In this document: positions 24,919 to 34,926 of the stretch, one piece after another
Position numbering within the stretch: the stretch's first letter is position 1
How the letters are laid out: every line of letters starts with the position of its first letter
Assembly: GCA_965220265.1 (NCBI GenBank)
Contig: CBDCPM010000004.1
Coordinates: 3,224,001 to 3,288,000, forward strand
Reading direction: 5' to 3'
DNA length: 64,000 nucleotides
Origin: Bin87 sp965220265
Lineage (GTDB): Bacteria > Chloroflexota > Dehalococcoidia > Lucifugimonadales > UBA3495
The notes under the pieces: generated by a model
Told to the model about the DNA's origin: nothing
Databases searched by the model: none
What the model saw: the letters and a program-made list of their open reading frames with translations, nothing else
Program-made: the position numbers and the translations under genes

Positions 24919-26445
24919 ATGGAAAAGTCTGCCCACATACTTGAGCCCATCGTTACCGACCCATTGCGCTCCGCCGCCCAAACGGCGATCCAACAGGCAC
25001 GTGGCGAAACGTCTCGCCAGTTCCTTTTCGACGCCAAGCTCGGCGACGCCAACACCGCACCGATGCCCGACCCCGCCATCGGTGCCATCCTCGACAAGCC
25101 GAAAACCACAATAGGCTACTGGTTAAGTCCCATCATCAAAGCCCTCAAGGAAGCAGACCTGCAAACCGGCAGCCCGCTGCACCAAATCGCCCAGCGTACC
25201 AACGACGTGATGGCCAAGACCGCCATCATCAACCGGCAAAACCGCCGGCCACCTCTCTACGCCGAACCGACCATCCGCGTCCTCATCAAGCTCGGCTTCG
25301 CGACGGCGAAGGACTCACCCCTCATCCGCGCCGCCGGGTACGTCAACCCGCCGACCGTCGTCCCAGCCAGCCACGACATCGACGACATCATGAAGGACAT
25401 CGCCGCCAACATGGCGCGGACCCGCGACCCGCATAGTCCTGACGACATCCTCCAGTCCTTGAGCCATCACCAGGACGACATCGCGAACTGGCCGCAACTC
25501 GACCTCGAACTCTTCATCCGCAGAGTGGGCGGACTGCTCCCTGACGACCAGGGAAACTACCAACCGGACCAACCCTGGGGCACGCTCATCAGACCCTCGC
25601 AGCTGGTCGCCAAAACAGTGCTGCACATCCTCGAACGCGACCAACGCCCCCGCAGCGCGGCTTACCTGATCGACGAGACCGGACGCCTAGTGGGTCACCA
25701 CCTGCCCCATGGATACAATCTCCCCAACGCCGTCCATAACTTCGCCTACCCGTCCGATGAGGTCACGCTCCAAGGCCGTTCGACCTTCGGACTGCGCGAA
25801 TGGGGCACCACTCGAAACGTTCCCCACGCTCCAAACGTGAACAAGGTTCCAACCTCCACCGGAGACCACATCTACGTCTTCCTGATGGAACACGGGCCCT
25901 CCAACGTCGACGAAGCCATCGAACACGCCATGCGGACGGTCGGAACCGAGCGGAGAACCATCCAGGACGTCATCAACCGCGACCACGCGAAGCGCTTCGT
26001 CAGGTTGCCCGACCGCAGGGTGGCAGCCAATCCGTTCCACAAAGGCCTCAATCCCTCTGCCACCGCCCTGACGGTGGTACCAGACGGACAGCAGAGCCGC
26101 CTTGGCCCCATCCTGCGTCAGTCCGAACTGCTGTGGATCACCCACTACGTCCAAGCCATGAACAAACTGGCACCACCGTTGCCAGCCCAAGCCGCACTGA
26201 CCGGCCAACGCGCCGCCGGCTTCGCCTTGGACGAACCCATGGAAATCACCGTCGTGGTCGCCGACCGCGACAGGCCCAGCCTCGAAAGCCAGCTGGCGGA
26301 AGCCGCCGCCGCCGCGTCTGAATCAGTGCCTTCCGTGCAACCGCAGATCATCATCCTGTCGGCCCAGCAGTGGGCCGAACAGCAGGACCGGGAAGCTCCC
26401 ATTGCTTACCACAACGTCTGGCTCGCCCCGGGGGCCGTTCCATAG
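24919..26445 (+). CDS. Hypothetical protein with HARE-HTH-like winged helices
   Basis: The 508-residue product starts at ATG 24919 with AAGGA upstream. Residues 230-300 (SQLVAKTVLHILERDQRPRS, then HNFAYPSDEVTLQGRSTFGL and REWG) follow the HARE-HTH pattern: a helical wing ending in a short strand and 'GxxxFGLREWG'. A second similar unit follows (GDHIYVFLMEHGPSNVDEAI, AKRFVRLPDRRVA). HARE-HTH domains are proposed to link DNA modification to other processes, and an Nmad3-like gene begins 150 bases downstream. The N-terminal 200 residues are not recognised. No catalytic motif is visible. The domain call is moderate, the overall function unknown. Confidence 0.6.
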   Translation: MEKSAHILEPIVTDPLRSAAQTAIQQARGETSRQFLFDAKLGDANTAPMPDPAIGAILDKPKTTIGYWLSPIIKALKEADLQTGSPLHQIAQRTNDVMAKTAIINRQNRRPPLYAEPTIRVLIKLGFATAKDSPLIRAAGYVNPPTVVPASHDIDDIMKDIAANMARTRDPHSPDDILQSLSHHQDDIANWPQLDLELFIRRVGGLLPDDQGNYQPDQPWGTLIRPSQLVAKTVLHILERDQRPRSAAYLIDETGRLVGHHLPHGYNLPNAVHNFAYPSDEVTLQGRSTFGLREWGTTRNVPHAPNVNKVPTSTGDHIYVFLMEHGPSNVDEAIEHAMRTVGTERRTIQDVINRDHAKRFVRLPDRRVAANPFHKGLNPSATALTVVPDGQQSRLGPILRQSELLWITHYVQAMNKLAPPLPAQAALTGQRAAGFALDEPMEITVVVADRDRPSLESQLAEAAAAASESVPSVQPQIIILSAQQWAEQQDREAPIAYHNVWLAPGAVP

Positions 26446-26595
26446 AAACCACCCCCGCCCGAGAGGCTGTAAAACGCCTCCAGAGGCCGTATACGGCCGA
26501 AACTGGGCACCCTCCTACGTCAGACTGGAGCATGACTAGATGTCGGCATACCTCGGTGCTACTCTTGCGAGCATTCGAAAGCCAGACGGGGAACG

Positions 26596-27054
26596 TTGAA
26601 GTCAAGAAAACTGATCATCAGTCGCAAGGGCTTTGATTCGGGCTCCGGAGGCTGTCCCAGCCCCATCTTTCCCGACGGCGCCATGTTCTCGCTCCCCATA
26701 TCCTCCGGCGACGAGACCACCTTCGAAGACCTCCAACACGGCGACATCCAAATCGCCAACGTTGTCTCCGGCATCACAAACGGCCGCATGGGCACACTCG
26801 ACCTGATCCACCTCGATCCCGACCTCAACTTTGACGCTCACCGGCACCGGAAGAACCGACCCGACTGGCAACAGTGGCGGGGAATGCTCGGCCAAGCCGG
26901 CATCGCCCAGAGCCACCTCGCCAAGCAGGGCGTCGGCAGCGGCGACGTCTTCCTGTTCTTCGGCCTCTACCGCCACGTCGAGGAGACCGCCCAGGGCTGG
27001 CACTTCGTTAGGAGGGCACCAAAGCTGCACGTCCTGTGGGGCTGGCTCCAAGCT
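26596..27054 (+). pseudogene. Nmad3-like protein, N-terminal fragment
   Basis: A TTG at 26596 with GGGGAACG just upstream opens the family's N-terminus: LIISRKGFDSGSGGCPSPIF, then PDGAMFSLPISS, HLDPDLNFDAHRHRK, and HVLWGWLQ, where similarity to the intact copy (43091-43996) stops. The degenerate IS701-like element begins within a few bases. The missing C-terminal half is not found beyond the element, so a deletion accompanied or followed the insertion. Confidence 0.85.
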
Positions 27055-27057
27055 GGA

Positions 27058-28507
27058 CTTTCCGCATTTCAAGCGGCGTAAGCGAGGGAGTCCACCATTC
27101 GGTAGTACAGAGCGACGGGGAATTCCTGCGTGTCGGGGTTGCCGGCCGACAGTGAGAAATCTTCCGATGCCAGCCAGAGGTGCCGACGCACCAGGGCGAT
27201 GGCGTCCACGAAAGTCGGCGATCCGCCTGAGGCGGATCGTACCAGGCGGCGGTGCGCGGGGTCATCGGATGTTGTTTTTGCAAGGCGTGGGCGGCCAGGG
27301 TGGTCCAGGAGAAGAGACCCAGCAGAGCCGGCGTGGTGCGGGCGATGGCCAGGTCGGACCACTGGCGCTGGGTCTCCATGCCCAGATGGGTGCGCGCTTC
27401 CTGAAAGGTGACTTCGAGTTGCCAGCGCAGGACAAACCACTCCAGGATCTGGGTCTGGTCTGCCGACGGGTCGGTGCAGAGGAGGCCGGGGATCGAAGAT
27501 GCCTTCGGGGTCTCTCACCAGCACCCAGCGGATGAGGACGGGCGGTTTGCCCGAGCTGTACCAGACGGCGGTTTGGGAGGTGAGTTCCACGGTGCGGGTG
27601 GTGCCGTCGTACCAAGACACTGCGGCGACGGTCCAGGCCACATGGTCTTGGTCCAGGATGGTTTTCAGGGAGGGTCGTCGGGGGCCTTTCAGGGCAGACC
27701 GGCCTTTCTGACCCGACGGCCGTGGCGGCGCTGGGGCGTAGAGGGCAGCGTCCAGACGCAGTCTGGCGATGAGGGTAACGGGCTCGCGGAGGGACTGGCA
27801 GCAGTGGAGCAGATCGAGCACGGCATAGCCGTTGTCTCCCACCAGGATCAGAGGGCGATGGGGCAACCAGCGACGCAGCTGCATGACCATCTGCCGGGCC
27901 CAGTCGGTGATCCTCTTGTGCCGGCGTCCCTGCTGCTGGTGGTACCGAGAGGAAGGTGCCAGCACGGTGAGCACCGGCAGAGCCAGTGGCGTCCCGCCCA
28001 AGGGACATGGCCCAGCCACATCAGGGAGATCCACCGCAGGCCACTGGCCTTGACCAGTTGATGGCGACTGGAACGCACCGCGTCCCGGTAGATTCCCCGG
28101 GCCTTGATCTTGGCACCGCGACGCCGTTCCAGGGTTTCGTCGATGCCGAATATCAATGGACCATCGCCACCATCAAGATGCTGGAGCAAAAGCAAGAGCA
28201 GGACGCGGGCGACCCCGCGGGACGACCACACCGCCCGATTGAGCACCTCTTGGTAGCGGGCGTAGTCGCGCTGGTCACTGCGCCCCATGACCCTGAGCGC
28301 CGCGGCCACGGTGCGCTGGCTTGTGGCCAGGACCGCGCCCACCAGCAGGAGTTGAGCTTTCTGCCAAGTGGGGTTGGTGAACAGAATTGCGAAGGGGGAG
28401 AGTATCGGTACAATGGCATTGGGCAGGGTGTGCATGGCTGGACCTTCAGTAACGTTTGGGTCAGGCCAGCTTACCCTGTCCTTTTACTTTTCTAAAAATG
28501 CGTAAAG
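27058..28507 (-). mobile_element. Degenerate IS701-like (DDE_5) insertion sequence
   Basis: Imperfect terminal inverted repeats are CTTTCCGCATTTCAAG (27058-27073) and the complement of 28492-28507 (CTTTACGCATTTTTAG), 13 of 16 matching. The transposase is read on the minus strand in at least four pieces: GPLIFGIDETLERRRGAKIK from 28435; SSRYHQQQGRRHKRITDWAR and LILVGDNGYAVLDLL; EWFVLRWQLEVTFQEARTHL; then WLASEDFSLSAGNPDTQEFP. Frameshifts lie near 27990, 27490 and 27240, the last at a palindromic insert (27220-27238). The element is inactive. No clear target duplication was found. Confidence 0.75.
27220..27238. repeat. REP-like palindrome in IS701-like element
   Basis: GATCCGCC-tga-GGCGGATC sits at a frameshift in the transposase gene. 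Closely similar palindromes occur at 50476-50492 and about 50534-50548 in another remnant of the same IS family, at different sites, so they are independent insertions of a small repeat. Confidence 0.65.
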
Positions 28508-28543
28508 CCTAGCTTGGGTGCTGCGCCGACGTGGAGGTTCCTG

Positions 28544-28981
28544 ATGCTTCTGATGTTTCCGTGCTGTTCGTTCACGCTGTGGGATCTTTTCCTAGTTATT
28601 GGGCTTCCCTTGATCGGGATGGTGGTGTTTTCGTGCCTAGTGGGTGTGATCGCGGGAGCGTTGATCCCGGGAGCGAGCAAGCTCGGCGGAGGGCTGCTGG
28701 GCTTGTTGTTTGGGGCAACAGCCGTGGGCCTCGCCGTATGGGCGGCGTTTGCTGGTTTAGGTGGTGCTGATGATGGAGGCTGGTCCCTAGCGGTGCTGGC
28801 AATGATTTTCTACGGAGTGGGTGCTTTCCTGACGGTGTCGGTCCAGCTTTTGCTCTGGGGCCTGCGCCGTCTGGGTACTGGCGTCCGTATTGGGGCGCCA
28901 GCGGTGACCATCTGGGTTCTCTTCGCCACGTTTGCGATTATGAACGTGCTGGGCTGGTCTCCGGTTGCCTGTACGGGTTAG
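28544..28981 (+). CDS. Hypothetical membrane protein
   Basis: The 145-residue product starts at ATG 28544 with GGAGG six bases upstream; an upstream in-frame start at 28514 lies next to the IS end. Four hydrophobic segments are seen (LWDLFLVIGLPLIGMVVFSC; LGGGLLGLLFGATAVGLAVW; SLAVLAMIFYGVGAFLTVSV; PAVTIWVLFATFAIMNVLG). A polytopic inner-membrane protein of unknown family. Confidence 0.6.
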   Translation: MLLMFPCCSFTLWDLFLVIGLPLIGMVVFSCLVGVIAGALIPGASKLGGGLLGLLFGATAVGLAVWAAFAGLGGADDGGWSLAVLAMIFYGVGAFLTVSVQLLLWGLRRLGTGVRIGAPAVTIWVLFATFAIMNVLGWSPVACTG

Positions 28982-28997
28982 GGATTGTCGAGTTTTG

Positions 28998-29119
28998 TTA
29001 ACTCTGGTCGATGCCGCGCTCAACTGCTGTGATGCTGTCGATTCCGTAGTAATCGAGCATTTGGCGGAGCCAGGTGAGGAATTCGCGGCGTTCGATTTCG
29101 TGTTGTTGTCCAGCGACTA
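28998..29119 (-). pseudogene. C-terminal gene fragment cut by ISNCY-type element
   Basis: On the minus strand the bases just outside the element read VAGQQHEIERREFLTWLRQM followed by LDYYGIDSITAVERGIDQS and a TAA at 28998. This is protein-like and begins exactly at the IS boundary, so the element appears to have removed or displaced the 5' part. No continuation was recognised beyond 30741. Family unknown. Confidence 0.4.
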
Positions 29120-30741
29120 TGTCCCATCAAATGGAAAGCGAAAATGTCCGCTGGGTTAGCTTGTGACGGTTGCGGTTTTGCGTAGGGATCGCAGCTTGTC
29201 TTGTTCTTTGGCGCTGAGCTTCTTGGTAGGGGGTTTCTCGGCGTAGGCATACTTGCGCACGGTCACGCGGGATATGCCAAGTTCCCGTGAGATCGCCCGC
29301 AGGGACAGCCCTTTCAGCCGGCCCTTCTGGATCGCTTTCCATCGGGCCAGTTGGGTGGGCGTACACGTCCACGGGTTCGATGGCGTGCTGGCAGTGTCCT
29401 TGCCGGCGATGGGCTTGAGGGCAGGCTCGGCCGGACGCACCGGTTCCAGGGCGGACAGACGGCGCTGCTGGGACCTGCTGATGTGGTGATCCCCCACGCT
29501 GCTGACAATGCGTCGGAGTTCCGGTCCCGGAGACCAGGCGGTGACACCCGCCCACAGGGCGCCCATGCGCGGCGGCGGTTCCTGAGTGGCCACCCGACGG
29601 CCTTCGTACCTGACGATGAGCTCTCCGTAGGGTCGTTCCAGCACCTCGACCCGCAGTCCGGCGTAGCTGGTGCGTTCCTGGTCAGGCAGCAGTTGCAGGA
29701 CCCGCCAGTTGTACTTCACCGTGTTGTCGCGAGCCACCTTGCGGGTGTCCTTGGAGCACAGGATCTCCGGCAAGCACAGGTCGGGGTCCGCCAGTCGGTA
29801 GGCGGGTGCCGAATGCTCGGGCTGGACGGCGAAGCGGGCGTTGTAGCGGGGCAGGAAGTCCCGCAGCACCGCCGTGGCCTGATCCATGGTCCTGGCGTCG
29901 GCCAACCGCAGTTCGGTTACCAGCCGGTCCTGGAAGGTCCCCGCCGCGCGTTCCACACGGCCTTTGGCTTGGGGAGAGCGGGCGAAGATCTGCCGGATTC
30001 CCAACTCCTGCAACGAGCGAGTGAACCGGGTGGCCGCCGCGGCGGTCTCCGGCTGGCGGGCGTTGTGCTTAAATACCGCGTGGCGGTCGCTATACAGGGC
30101 CAGGGGGATGCCCCAGTCCTCGATCAGGCCTTCCAGCAACGTGAAGTAGCCAGCGGTGGTCTCGCCGGCGCAAAACACGGCGTTGACCACGGTGCTGGTG
30201 GCATCGTCCACCGCCAGCAGCAGGGCGAACTTGGGGCCTCGGTCCTCCAACCAAGCGTCATGGCTGCCGTCCAGTTGGATCAGCATCCCCGCCTGGGGCA
30301 TCCGCTGGCGGCGGAACCGGTGTTGCGGGGTGCGCCGACTGCGGAGACTGCCGATGCCCGCCCTGGTGAGAATGCGCCGCACCGTGGGCCGGCTCAGGTC
30401 GATGCCTTCTCGCTCACTGAGCAGCTCGGTGAGGTGGGTGTGATTGGCACCCTCGTAACGCTCCGTCGCCAGTTCCACCACTGCGGCGGCCTCCCTTGGC
30501 GAAGTGGCGTTGTGCGGACGGCGGCCCCGGTTGCCGTGGGCCAACGCGGCGGCGCCGCGCTCGCGGTAGGCGGCCAGCATCCGGCGCGCGTGGCGCTGGG
30601 ACACGCCCAGCAACTCGGCGGCATCGGCGATGGGGACCTGGTATTCCAAAACGGAGTTGAGCACGGATAGTCTGGCTTGTTCTTGTTGGTTCAACGTAAC
30701 GTCCTTCATCAGGGCATTTTCGCTTTCCATTTGATGGGACA
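29120..30741 (-). mobile_element. Complete ISNCY-type insertion sequence
   Basis: Perfect 27-base terminal inverted repeats lie at 29120-29146 and 30715-30741 (outer bases TGTCCCATCAAATGG). They enclose a single intact transposase gene, giving a 1622-bp element. The perfect ends and open gene suggest recent arrival. No target duplication is evident in the flanks. Confidence 0.9.
29156..30709 (-). CDS. ISNCY-family transposase (integrase core)
   Basis: The start was set at ATG 30709 (MKDVTLNQQEQARL), which lies just inside the terminal repeat; upstream in-frame codons run through the repeat. The 517-residue protein has N-terminal helix-turn-helix domains (IADAAELLGVSQRHARRML; THLTELLSEREGIDLSRPT) and an rve-type DDE core: Asp in MLIQLDGSHDAWLED, Asp in LALYSDRHAVFK and Glu in AKGRVERAAGTFQDRL. 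A second C-terminal HTH-like region (LKGLSLRAISRELGISRVTV) is present. All parts are intact, so the element could be active. Confidence 0.9.
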   Translation of the reverse strand: MKDVTLNQQEQARLSVLNSVLEYQVPIADAAELLGVSQRHARRMLAAYRERGAAALAHGNRGRRPHNATSPREAAAVVELATERYEGANHTHLTELLSEREGIDLSRPTVRRILTRAGIGSLRSRRTPQHRFRRQRMPQAGMLIQLDGSHDAWLEDRGPKFALLLAVDDATSTVVNAVFCAGETTAGYFTLLEGLIEDWGIPLALYSDRHAVFKHNARQPETAAAATRFTRSLQELGIRQIFARSPQAKGRVERAAGTFQDRLVTELRLADARTMDQATAVLRDFLPRYNARFAVQPEHSAPAYRLADPDLCLPEILCSKDTRKVARDNTVKYNWRVLQLLPDQERTSYAGLRVEVLERPYGELIVRYEGRRVATQEPPPRMGALWAGVTAWSPGPELRRIVSSVGDHHISRSQQRRLSALEPVRPAEPALKPIAGKDTASTPSNPWTCTPTQLARWKAIQKGRLKGLSLRAISRELGISRVTVRKYAYAEKPPTKKLSAKEQDKLRSLRKTATVTS

Positions 30742-30845
30742 GAATCGTAGAACAGCAACAAAACGACACCTACCTTCCGGCCGACGGCGCCAGATGCTGG
30801 ATGTACGTAGCGAAGTACGACCTATGGGAAGCCAAGTTTGATTGA

Positions 30846-31066
30846 ACGTTCTCCACAAAACGACGTCTCAGCCCTTTCTGACCTTCGTTACGACCAATCA
30901 GTCGTTCCAACCCACTCAACCCCGCCACGCGTCGTTTTTCGACCCCCAACGGCCATCCTGGCGGCCGGCCAGACCCCCGCAAACGACCACCAAGCCCATC
31001 GGTCGTTTTCCACGACTCGCATCGCCATCCGGCCGCATTCGAGCCCACCGCCGGCAAGGCCGACAT
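30846..31066. repeat. Dispersed repeat, copy 1
   Basis: About 200 bases (containing CAATCAGTCGTTCCAACCCA and CAACGGCCATCCTGGC) recur at about 41856-42040 with roughly 80% identity by eye, in the same orientation. Both copies lie in otherwise gene-poor DNA. Open frames cross them on both strands, but neither has a ribosome site. Confidence 0.7.
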
Positions 31067-31226
31067 CACCCAATCAATTGATTACGTGATTATCTGATCA
31101 TTCACGCCGACTGATTCGCCGCACCACCTCCCTACCCTTTCACAGGCGACAATTCTTGACACTCTTTCCTTGCTACCCCCTTCCCAAGCCTCGTAGAATC
31201 CGACCAAACTTTTCGGAGGTGTCCCC

Positions 31227-31445
31227 ATGCCAAGAGGCAGCGGATCAGACGACAACCATGCCAACCAGATGAACCCCAACAACGACGCATATTGGGACTC
31301 CCGCGGCTACGACGGCCGCCCCGACGACTGGGAGGACCGCATCGACGACGACGATGACGATGGCAACGACGACAACCGCGCCAACCAGATGAACCCCAAC
31401 AACGACGCCTACTATTCATCCAGAGGCGAACAGCGCCCAGCCTAA
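31227..31445 (+). CDS. Small acidic protein with duplicated NQMNPNNDAY motif
   Basis: The start is ATG 31227 with GGAGG seven bases upstream. The 72-residue product contains two copies of a unit (HANQMNPNNDAYWDSRGY and RANQMNPNNDAYYSSRGE) separated by an acidic Asp-rich linker (DRIDDDDDDGNDD). It has no membrane segment or signal. Small proteins carrying an NQ-NPNNDAYW-SRG motif occur in diverse bacteria and archaea without a settled function. A strong terminator follows at 31462, so it forms its own short transcript. A disordered or divalent-metal-binding protein is possible but not shown. Confidence 0.75.
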   Translation: MPRGSGSDDNHANQMNPNNDAYWDSRGYDGRPDDWEDRIDDDDDDGNDDNRANQMNPNNDAYYSSRGEQRPA

Positions 31446-31461
31446 TCCCACCCCACCAACC

Positions 31462-31496
31462 AGCGGCGGCCGCAACAGGCGAACCGCCGCTTTTTG
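31462..31496 (+). terminator. Rho-independent terminator
   Basis: AGCGGCGG (31462-31469) pairs with CCGCCGCT (31484-31491) and is followed by TTTTG. It lies 17 bases after the stop of the small acidic protein gene. The remaining 340 bases before hsdM show no supported gene. Confidence 0.85.
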
Positions 31497-31833
31497 TTGT
31501 CCATCCCCCTTTAACCCACTACTCCTCTCCGCCCACCGCCGCATGATTCGAAGCCCACCCACGGACCGCACTAGTATTACAGTTGCACTTGAATTGAAGG
31601 CCTCTGAAAGTGTCTCTTGTAATGGATTCCAAGGCTCGGGCTTGGTGCCACCGGCTCCACCATGGCTGCCATATAGGTAGGTCAGCGCCCTCATAAAGTA
31701 GTCACAGCAACCTGCATAACAGCCGTCTAACTTCGGGCACGGTCAGTGACATGAGTCCTTCCTTCGATGCGCGGCTGTAATACTAGGCCGAGCCTGCTAA
31801 AATCCTACCCGTCAATATCAACCGGAGCCCCCA

Positions 31834-33816
31834 ATGCAGGACACCCAACTCAACCGCATTTCGACCTTCATCTGGTCGGTCACGGACGACGTGCTACGCG
31901 ACATCTACGTCCGCGGCAAGTACCGCGACGTCATTCTCCCCATGACCGTCCTGCGTCGCCTGGACGCCGTCCTCGAGCCCACCAAGCAGAAAATCCTCGA
32001 GGAAAAGCAATTCCTCGACGACGCCGGCATCACAGATCAAGAAGGCGTCCTCCAACAGGCAGCTGGGCACGCCTTCTACAACACCTCACCGTTTACCATG
32101 CGCGACCTGGCGGCCCGCGCCGCCCAGCAGTCACTACGGCAGGACTTCGAAGCCTACCTTGACGGCTACTCCCGCAACGTCCAGGACATCATCGACAGGT
32201 TCCGTTTCCGCAACCAACTGGACACGCTTACCGAAAGCGACACCCTCGGCGCCCTCATCACCAAGTTCCTGTCTCCCGACATCAACCTCAGCCCCTACCC
32301 AGTCAAGAACGAGGACGGCACCACCAAGTTGTCCGGCCTCGACAACCACGCCATGGGCAGCATCTTCGAAGACCTAGTCCGCCGGTTCAACGAAGAAAAC
32401 AACGAGGAAGCCGGCGAGCACTGGACTCCCCGCGATGCCGTCGAGCTCATGGCCCAGCTGGTATTCCAGCCCGTCGCCGACCAGATCCAGTCCGGCACCT
32501 ACGTCCTGTACGACGGCGCCATCGGCACCGGCGGCATGCTGACCATCGCAGAGCAAACCCTGCACGACATGGCCACCATGCGCGAGCAGCAGGTGTCCAC
32601 CCACCTGTACGGGCAGGAGATCAACTCCGAGACCTACGCCATCTGCAAAGCCGACCTGCTGCTCAAGGGCGAGAAGGACGCCGACGCCAACATCGTCGGC
32701 GGACCGCAGCACTCCACGCTGTCGAACGACGCCTTCGGCGACCACACCTTCGACTTCATGCTCAGCAACCCGCCCTACGGCAAGAGCTGGAAGACCGACC
32801 GCGACCGCATGGGCGGTAGGTCCGGCATGACCGACCCCAGGTTCGTCATCCAGCACGGCAACGAGGCCGAATACTCGCTGGTCACCAGGGTGAACGACGG
32901 CCAGATGATGTTCCTGGCCAACATGCTGAGCAAGATGAAGCACGGCACCCCTTTGGGAAGCCGGATTGCCGAGGTCCACAACGGCAGTTCCCTGTTCACC
33001 GGCGACGCCGGCCAGGGCGAGAGCAACATCCGCCGCTGGATCATCGAGAACGACTGGCTCGAAGCCATCGTGGCCCTGCCGCTCAATATGTTCTACAACA
33101 CCGGCATCGCCACGTATGTCTGGGTACTGACGAACCAGAAGCCAAGCCATCGGCAAGGCCACGTCCAGCTCATCGACGCCACCAAGTGGTTCACGCCGCT
33201 CCGCCGCAACCTCGGGCAGAAGAACTGCGAACTCGCCGAGGACGACATCGACCGCATCACCCAAGCGTTCATCGCGTTCGAGGAAACCGAGCAGTCGAAG
33301 ATCTTTCCCAATGCAGCGTTCGGGTACTGGAAGGTCACGGTCGAGCGACCGCTTCGCGTCGATGGCACAGAACCAGAGAGGGTCTACAAAGCTGCCGAGA
33401 TCCGGAAACTCCGCCTCGAGGGGCAGCGTGACGAGAACGGCGCGGCCGTCATCAAGAAGATCCACGCCGCCAGCACGGTAGCCGATCCGCTTCGCGGTAT
33501 GTTCGCCACCACCATCAAGGGCAAGCCAGCCGTCGTCGAGTACGAACCGGATCCGGACCTGCGGGACACCGAGCAGGTCCCGCTGCTGGAAGAGGGCGGC
33601 ATCGAAGCATTCCTGCGACGCGAGGTGCTACCGTACACCGACGATGCGTGGTACACGCCACCGAGCGCCAAGGTGGGCTACGAGATCAACTTCAACCGAC
33701 ACTTTTACCAGCCGCAGCCCATGCGTTCGCTGGAGGAGATCACGGCCGACATCATCGCTCTGGAGAAAGAAACCGAGGGAACGCTGACACAGCTCATTGG
33801 AGCGAATGTGGGATGA
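31834..33816 (+). CDS. hsdM: Type I restriction-modification methyltransferase subunit HsdM
   Basis: The 660-residue N6-adenine methyltransferase has the HsdM N-terminal helical domain (LIWSVTDDVLRDIYVRGKYR-like start), AdoMet motif I (DGAIGTGGMLTIAEQ) and catalytic motif IV NPPYGKSW. Later come the SMD-type blocks NIRRWIIENDWLEAIVALPL and FYNTGIATYVWVLTNQK. It methylates adenine in the sequence selected by HsdS and is needed for both modification and restriction. The start is ATG 31834 with CGGAG upstream. The stop overlaps the hsdS start by four bases (ATGA), so the two are translationally coupled. Confidence 0.95.
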   Translation: MQDTQLNRISTFIWSVTDDVLRDIYVRGKYRDVILPMTVLRRLDAVLEPTKQKILEEKQFLDDAGITDQEGVLQQAAGHAFYNTSPFTMRDLAARAAQQSLRQDFEAYLDGYSRNVQDIIDRFRFRNQLDTLTESDTLGALITKFLSPDINLSPYPVKNEDGTTKLSGLDNHAMGSIFEDLVRRFNEENNEEAGEHWTPRDAVELMAQLVFQPVADQIQSGTYVLYDGAIGTGGMLTIAEQTLHDMATMREQQVSTHLYGQEINSETYAICKADLLLKGEKDADANIVGGPQHSTLSNDAFGDHTFDFMLSNPPYGKSWKTDRDRMGGRSGMTDPRFVIQHGNEAEYSLVTRVNDGQMMFLANMLSKMKHGTPLGSRIAEVHNGSSLFTGDAGQGESNIRRWIIENDWLEAIVALPLNMFYNTGIATYVWVLTNQKPSHRQGHVQLIDATKWFTPLRRNLGQKNCELAEDDIDRITQAFIAFEETEQSKIFPNAAFGYWKVTVERPLRVDGTEPERVYKAAEIRKLRLEGQRDENGAAVIKKIHAASTVADPLRGMFATTIKGKPAVVEYEPDPDLRDTEQVPLLEEGGIEAFLRREVLPYTDDAWYTPPSAKVGYEINFNRHFYQPQPMRSLEEITADIIALEKETEGTLTQLIGANVG

Positions 33817-34926
33817 TCACATCCGCTAACCGAGACCTATCCCAAGAGTGTGACACGAACCGGCTCGAGCCCGTTTTGAAGCCGTATGAACGGTACGCAT
33901 CTAAGCACGGCATTCCATGGCTACCGCCTATACCAGCGCACTGGAATATTGTTTCCAACCGCATCGCGTTCCAAGAAACCGACGAAACGAACCATCCCAA
34001 CGAAATAATGCTTTCGGTTACCATCGGGCGCGGTGTGATTCTACAGTCCGATCTTTCTGAGGACCCAGAAGCCGATGCGCGACAGCCATCGGATAGATCA
34101 CAGCACAAGTTGGTTGAGCCGGACGACATCGTCTACAACAAGATGAGAGCCTGGCAGGGCGCCATAGGAGCATCAGAGTACCGAGGATTAATCAGCCCTG
34201 ACTACGTGGTAGAGAAACCACGAATGGGTGTCAACGCGAAATATATAGGCTACTTATTCCGAACACCCAATTTTGCCGCTGAGGCCCGACGATGGTCTTA
34301 TGGGATAGCGTCCGACCGCTGGAGACTCCGGCACAAAGACTTCAAATCGATCCAAATCTGTTTACCGCCGCCCGACGAGCAAGCCGCCATCGTCCGCTAC
34401 CTCGACCACGCCGCAGACCTGATCAACCGTTACATCGGCGCCAAAGAGCGGCTCATCGCCCTGCTGGAAGAGCAACGCCAAGCCGTTATCCATCAATTAG
34501 TCACTCGTGGGCTGGACGCTGCCGCGCCGCTCAAACAATCGGGGACGACCAGCGGTGATCCAATACCAGCACACTGGACTGTGAGGAAACTCGGTCATTT
34601 AGCAACCAAGTTCGGCAGTGGCATCACCCCCCGCGGTGGATCTTCTGTTTACAGGCCGGAAGGCATACCGTTCTTGCGTAGTCAAAACATCCACTTTGAT
34701 GGATTGCATCTGCAAGACGTCGCCAAAATTCCACCTGATCTTCACCAAGCACTATCGGCGTCCCACGTCCAACCCGAGGATGTGTTGCTGAACATTACAG
34801 GAGCATCAATCGGCCGAGTTTGCGCAGTACCAAATCAGTTCGGCGCAGCCAACGTCAACCAACACGTCTGCATCATTCGGCCTAACCATCAGCACCTCCT
34901 GCCACGTTACCTCTCGGCTTACTTAG

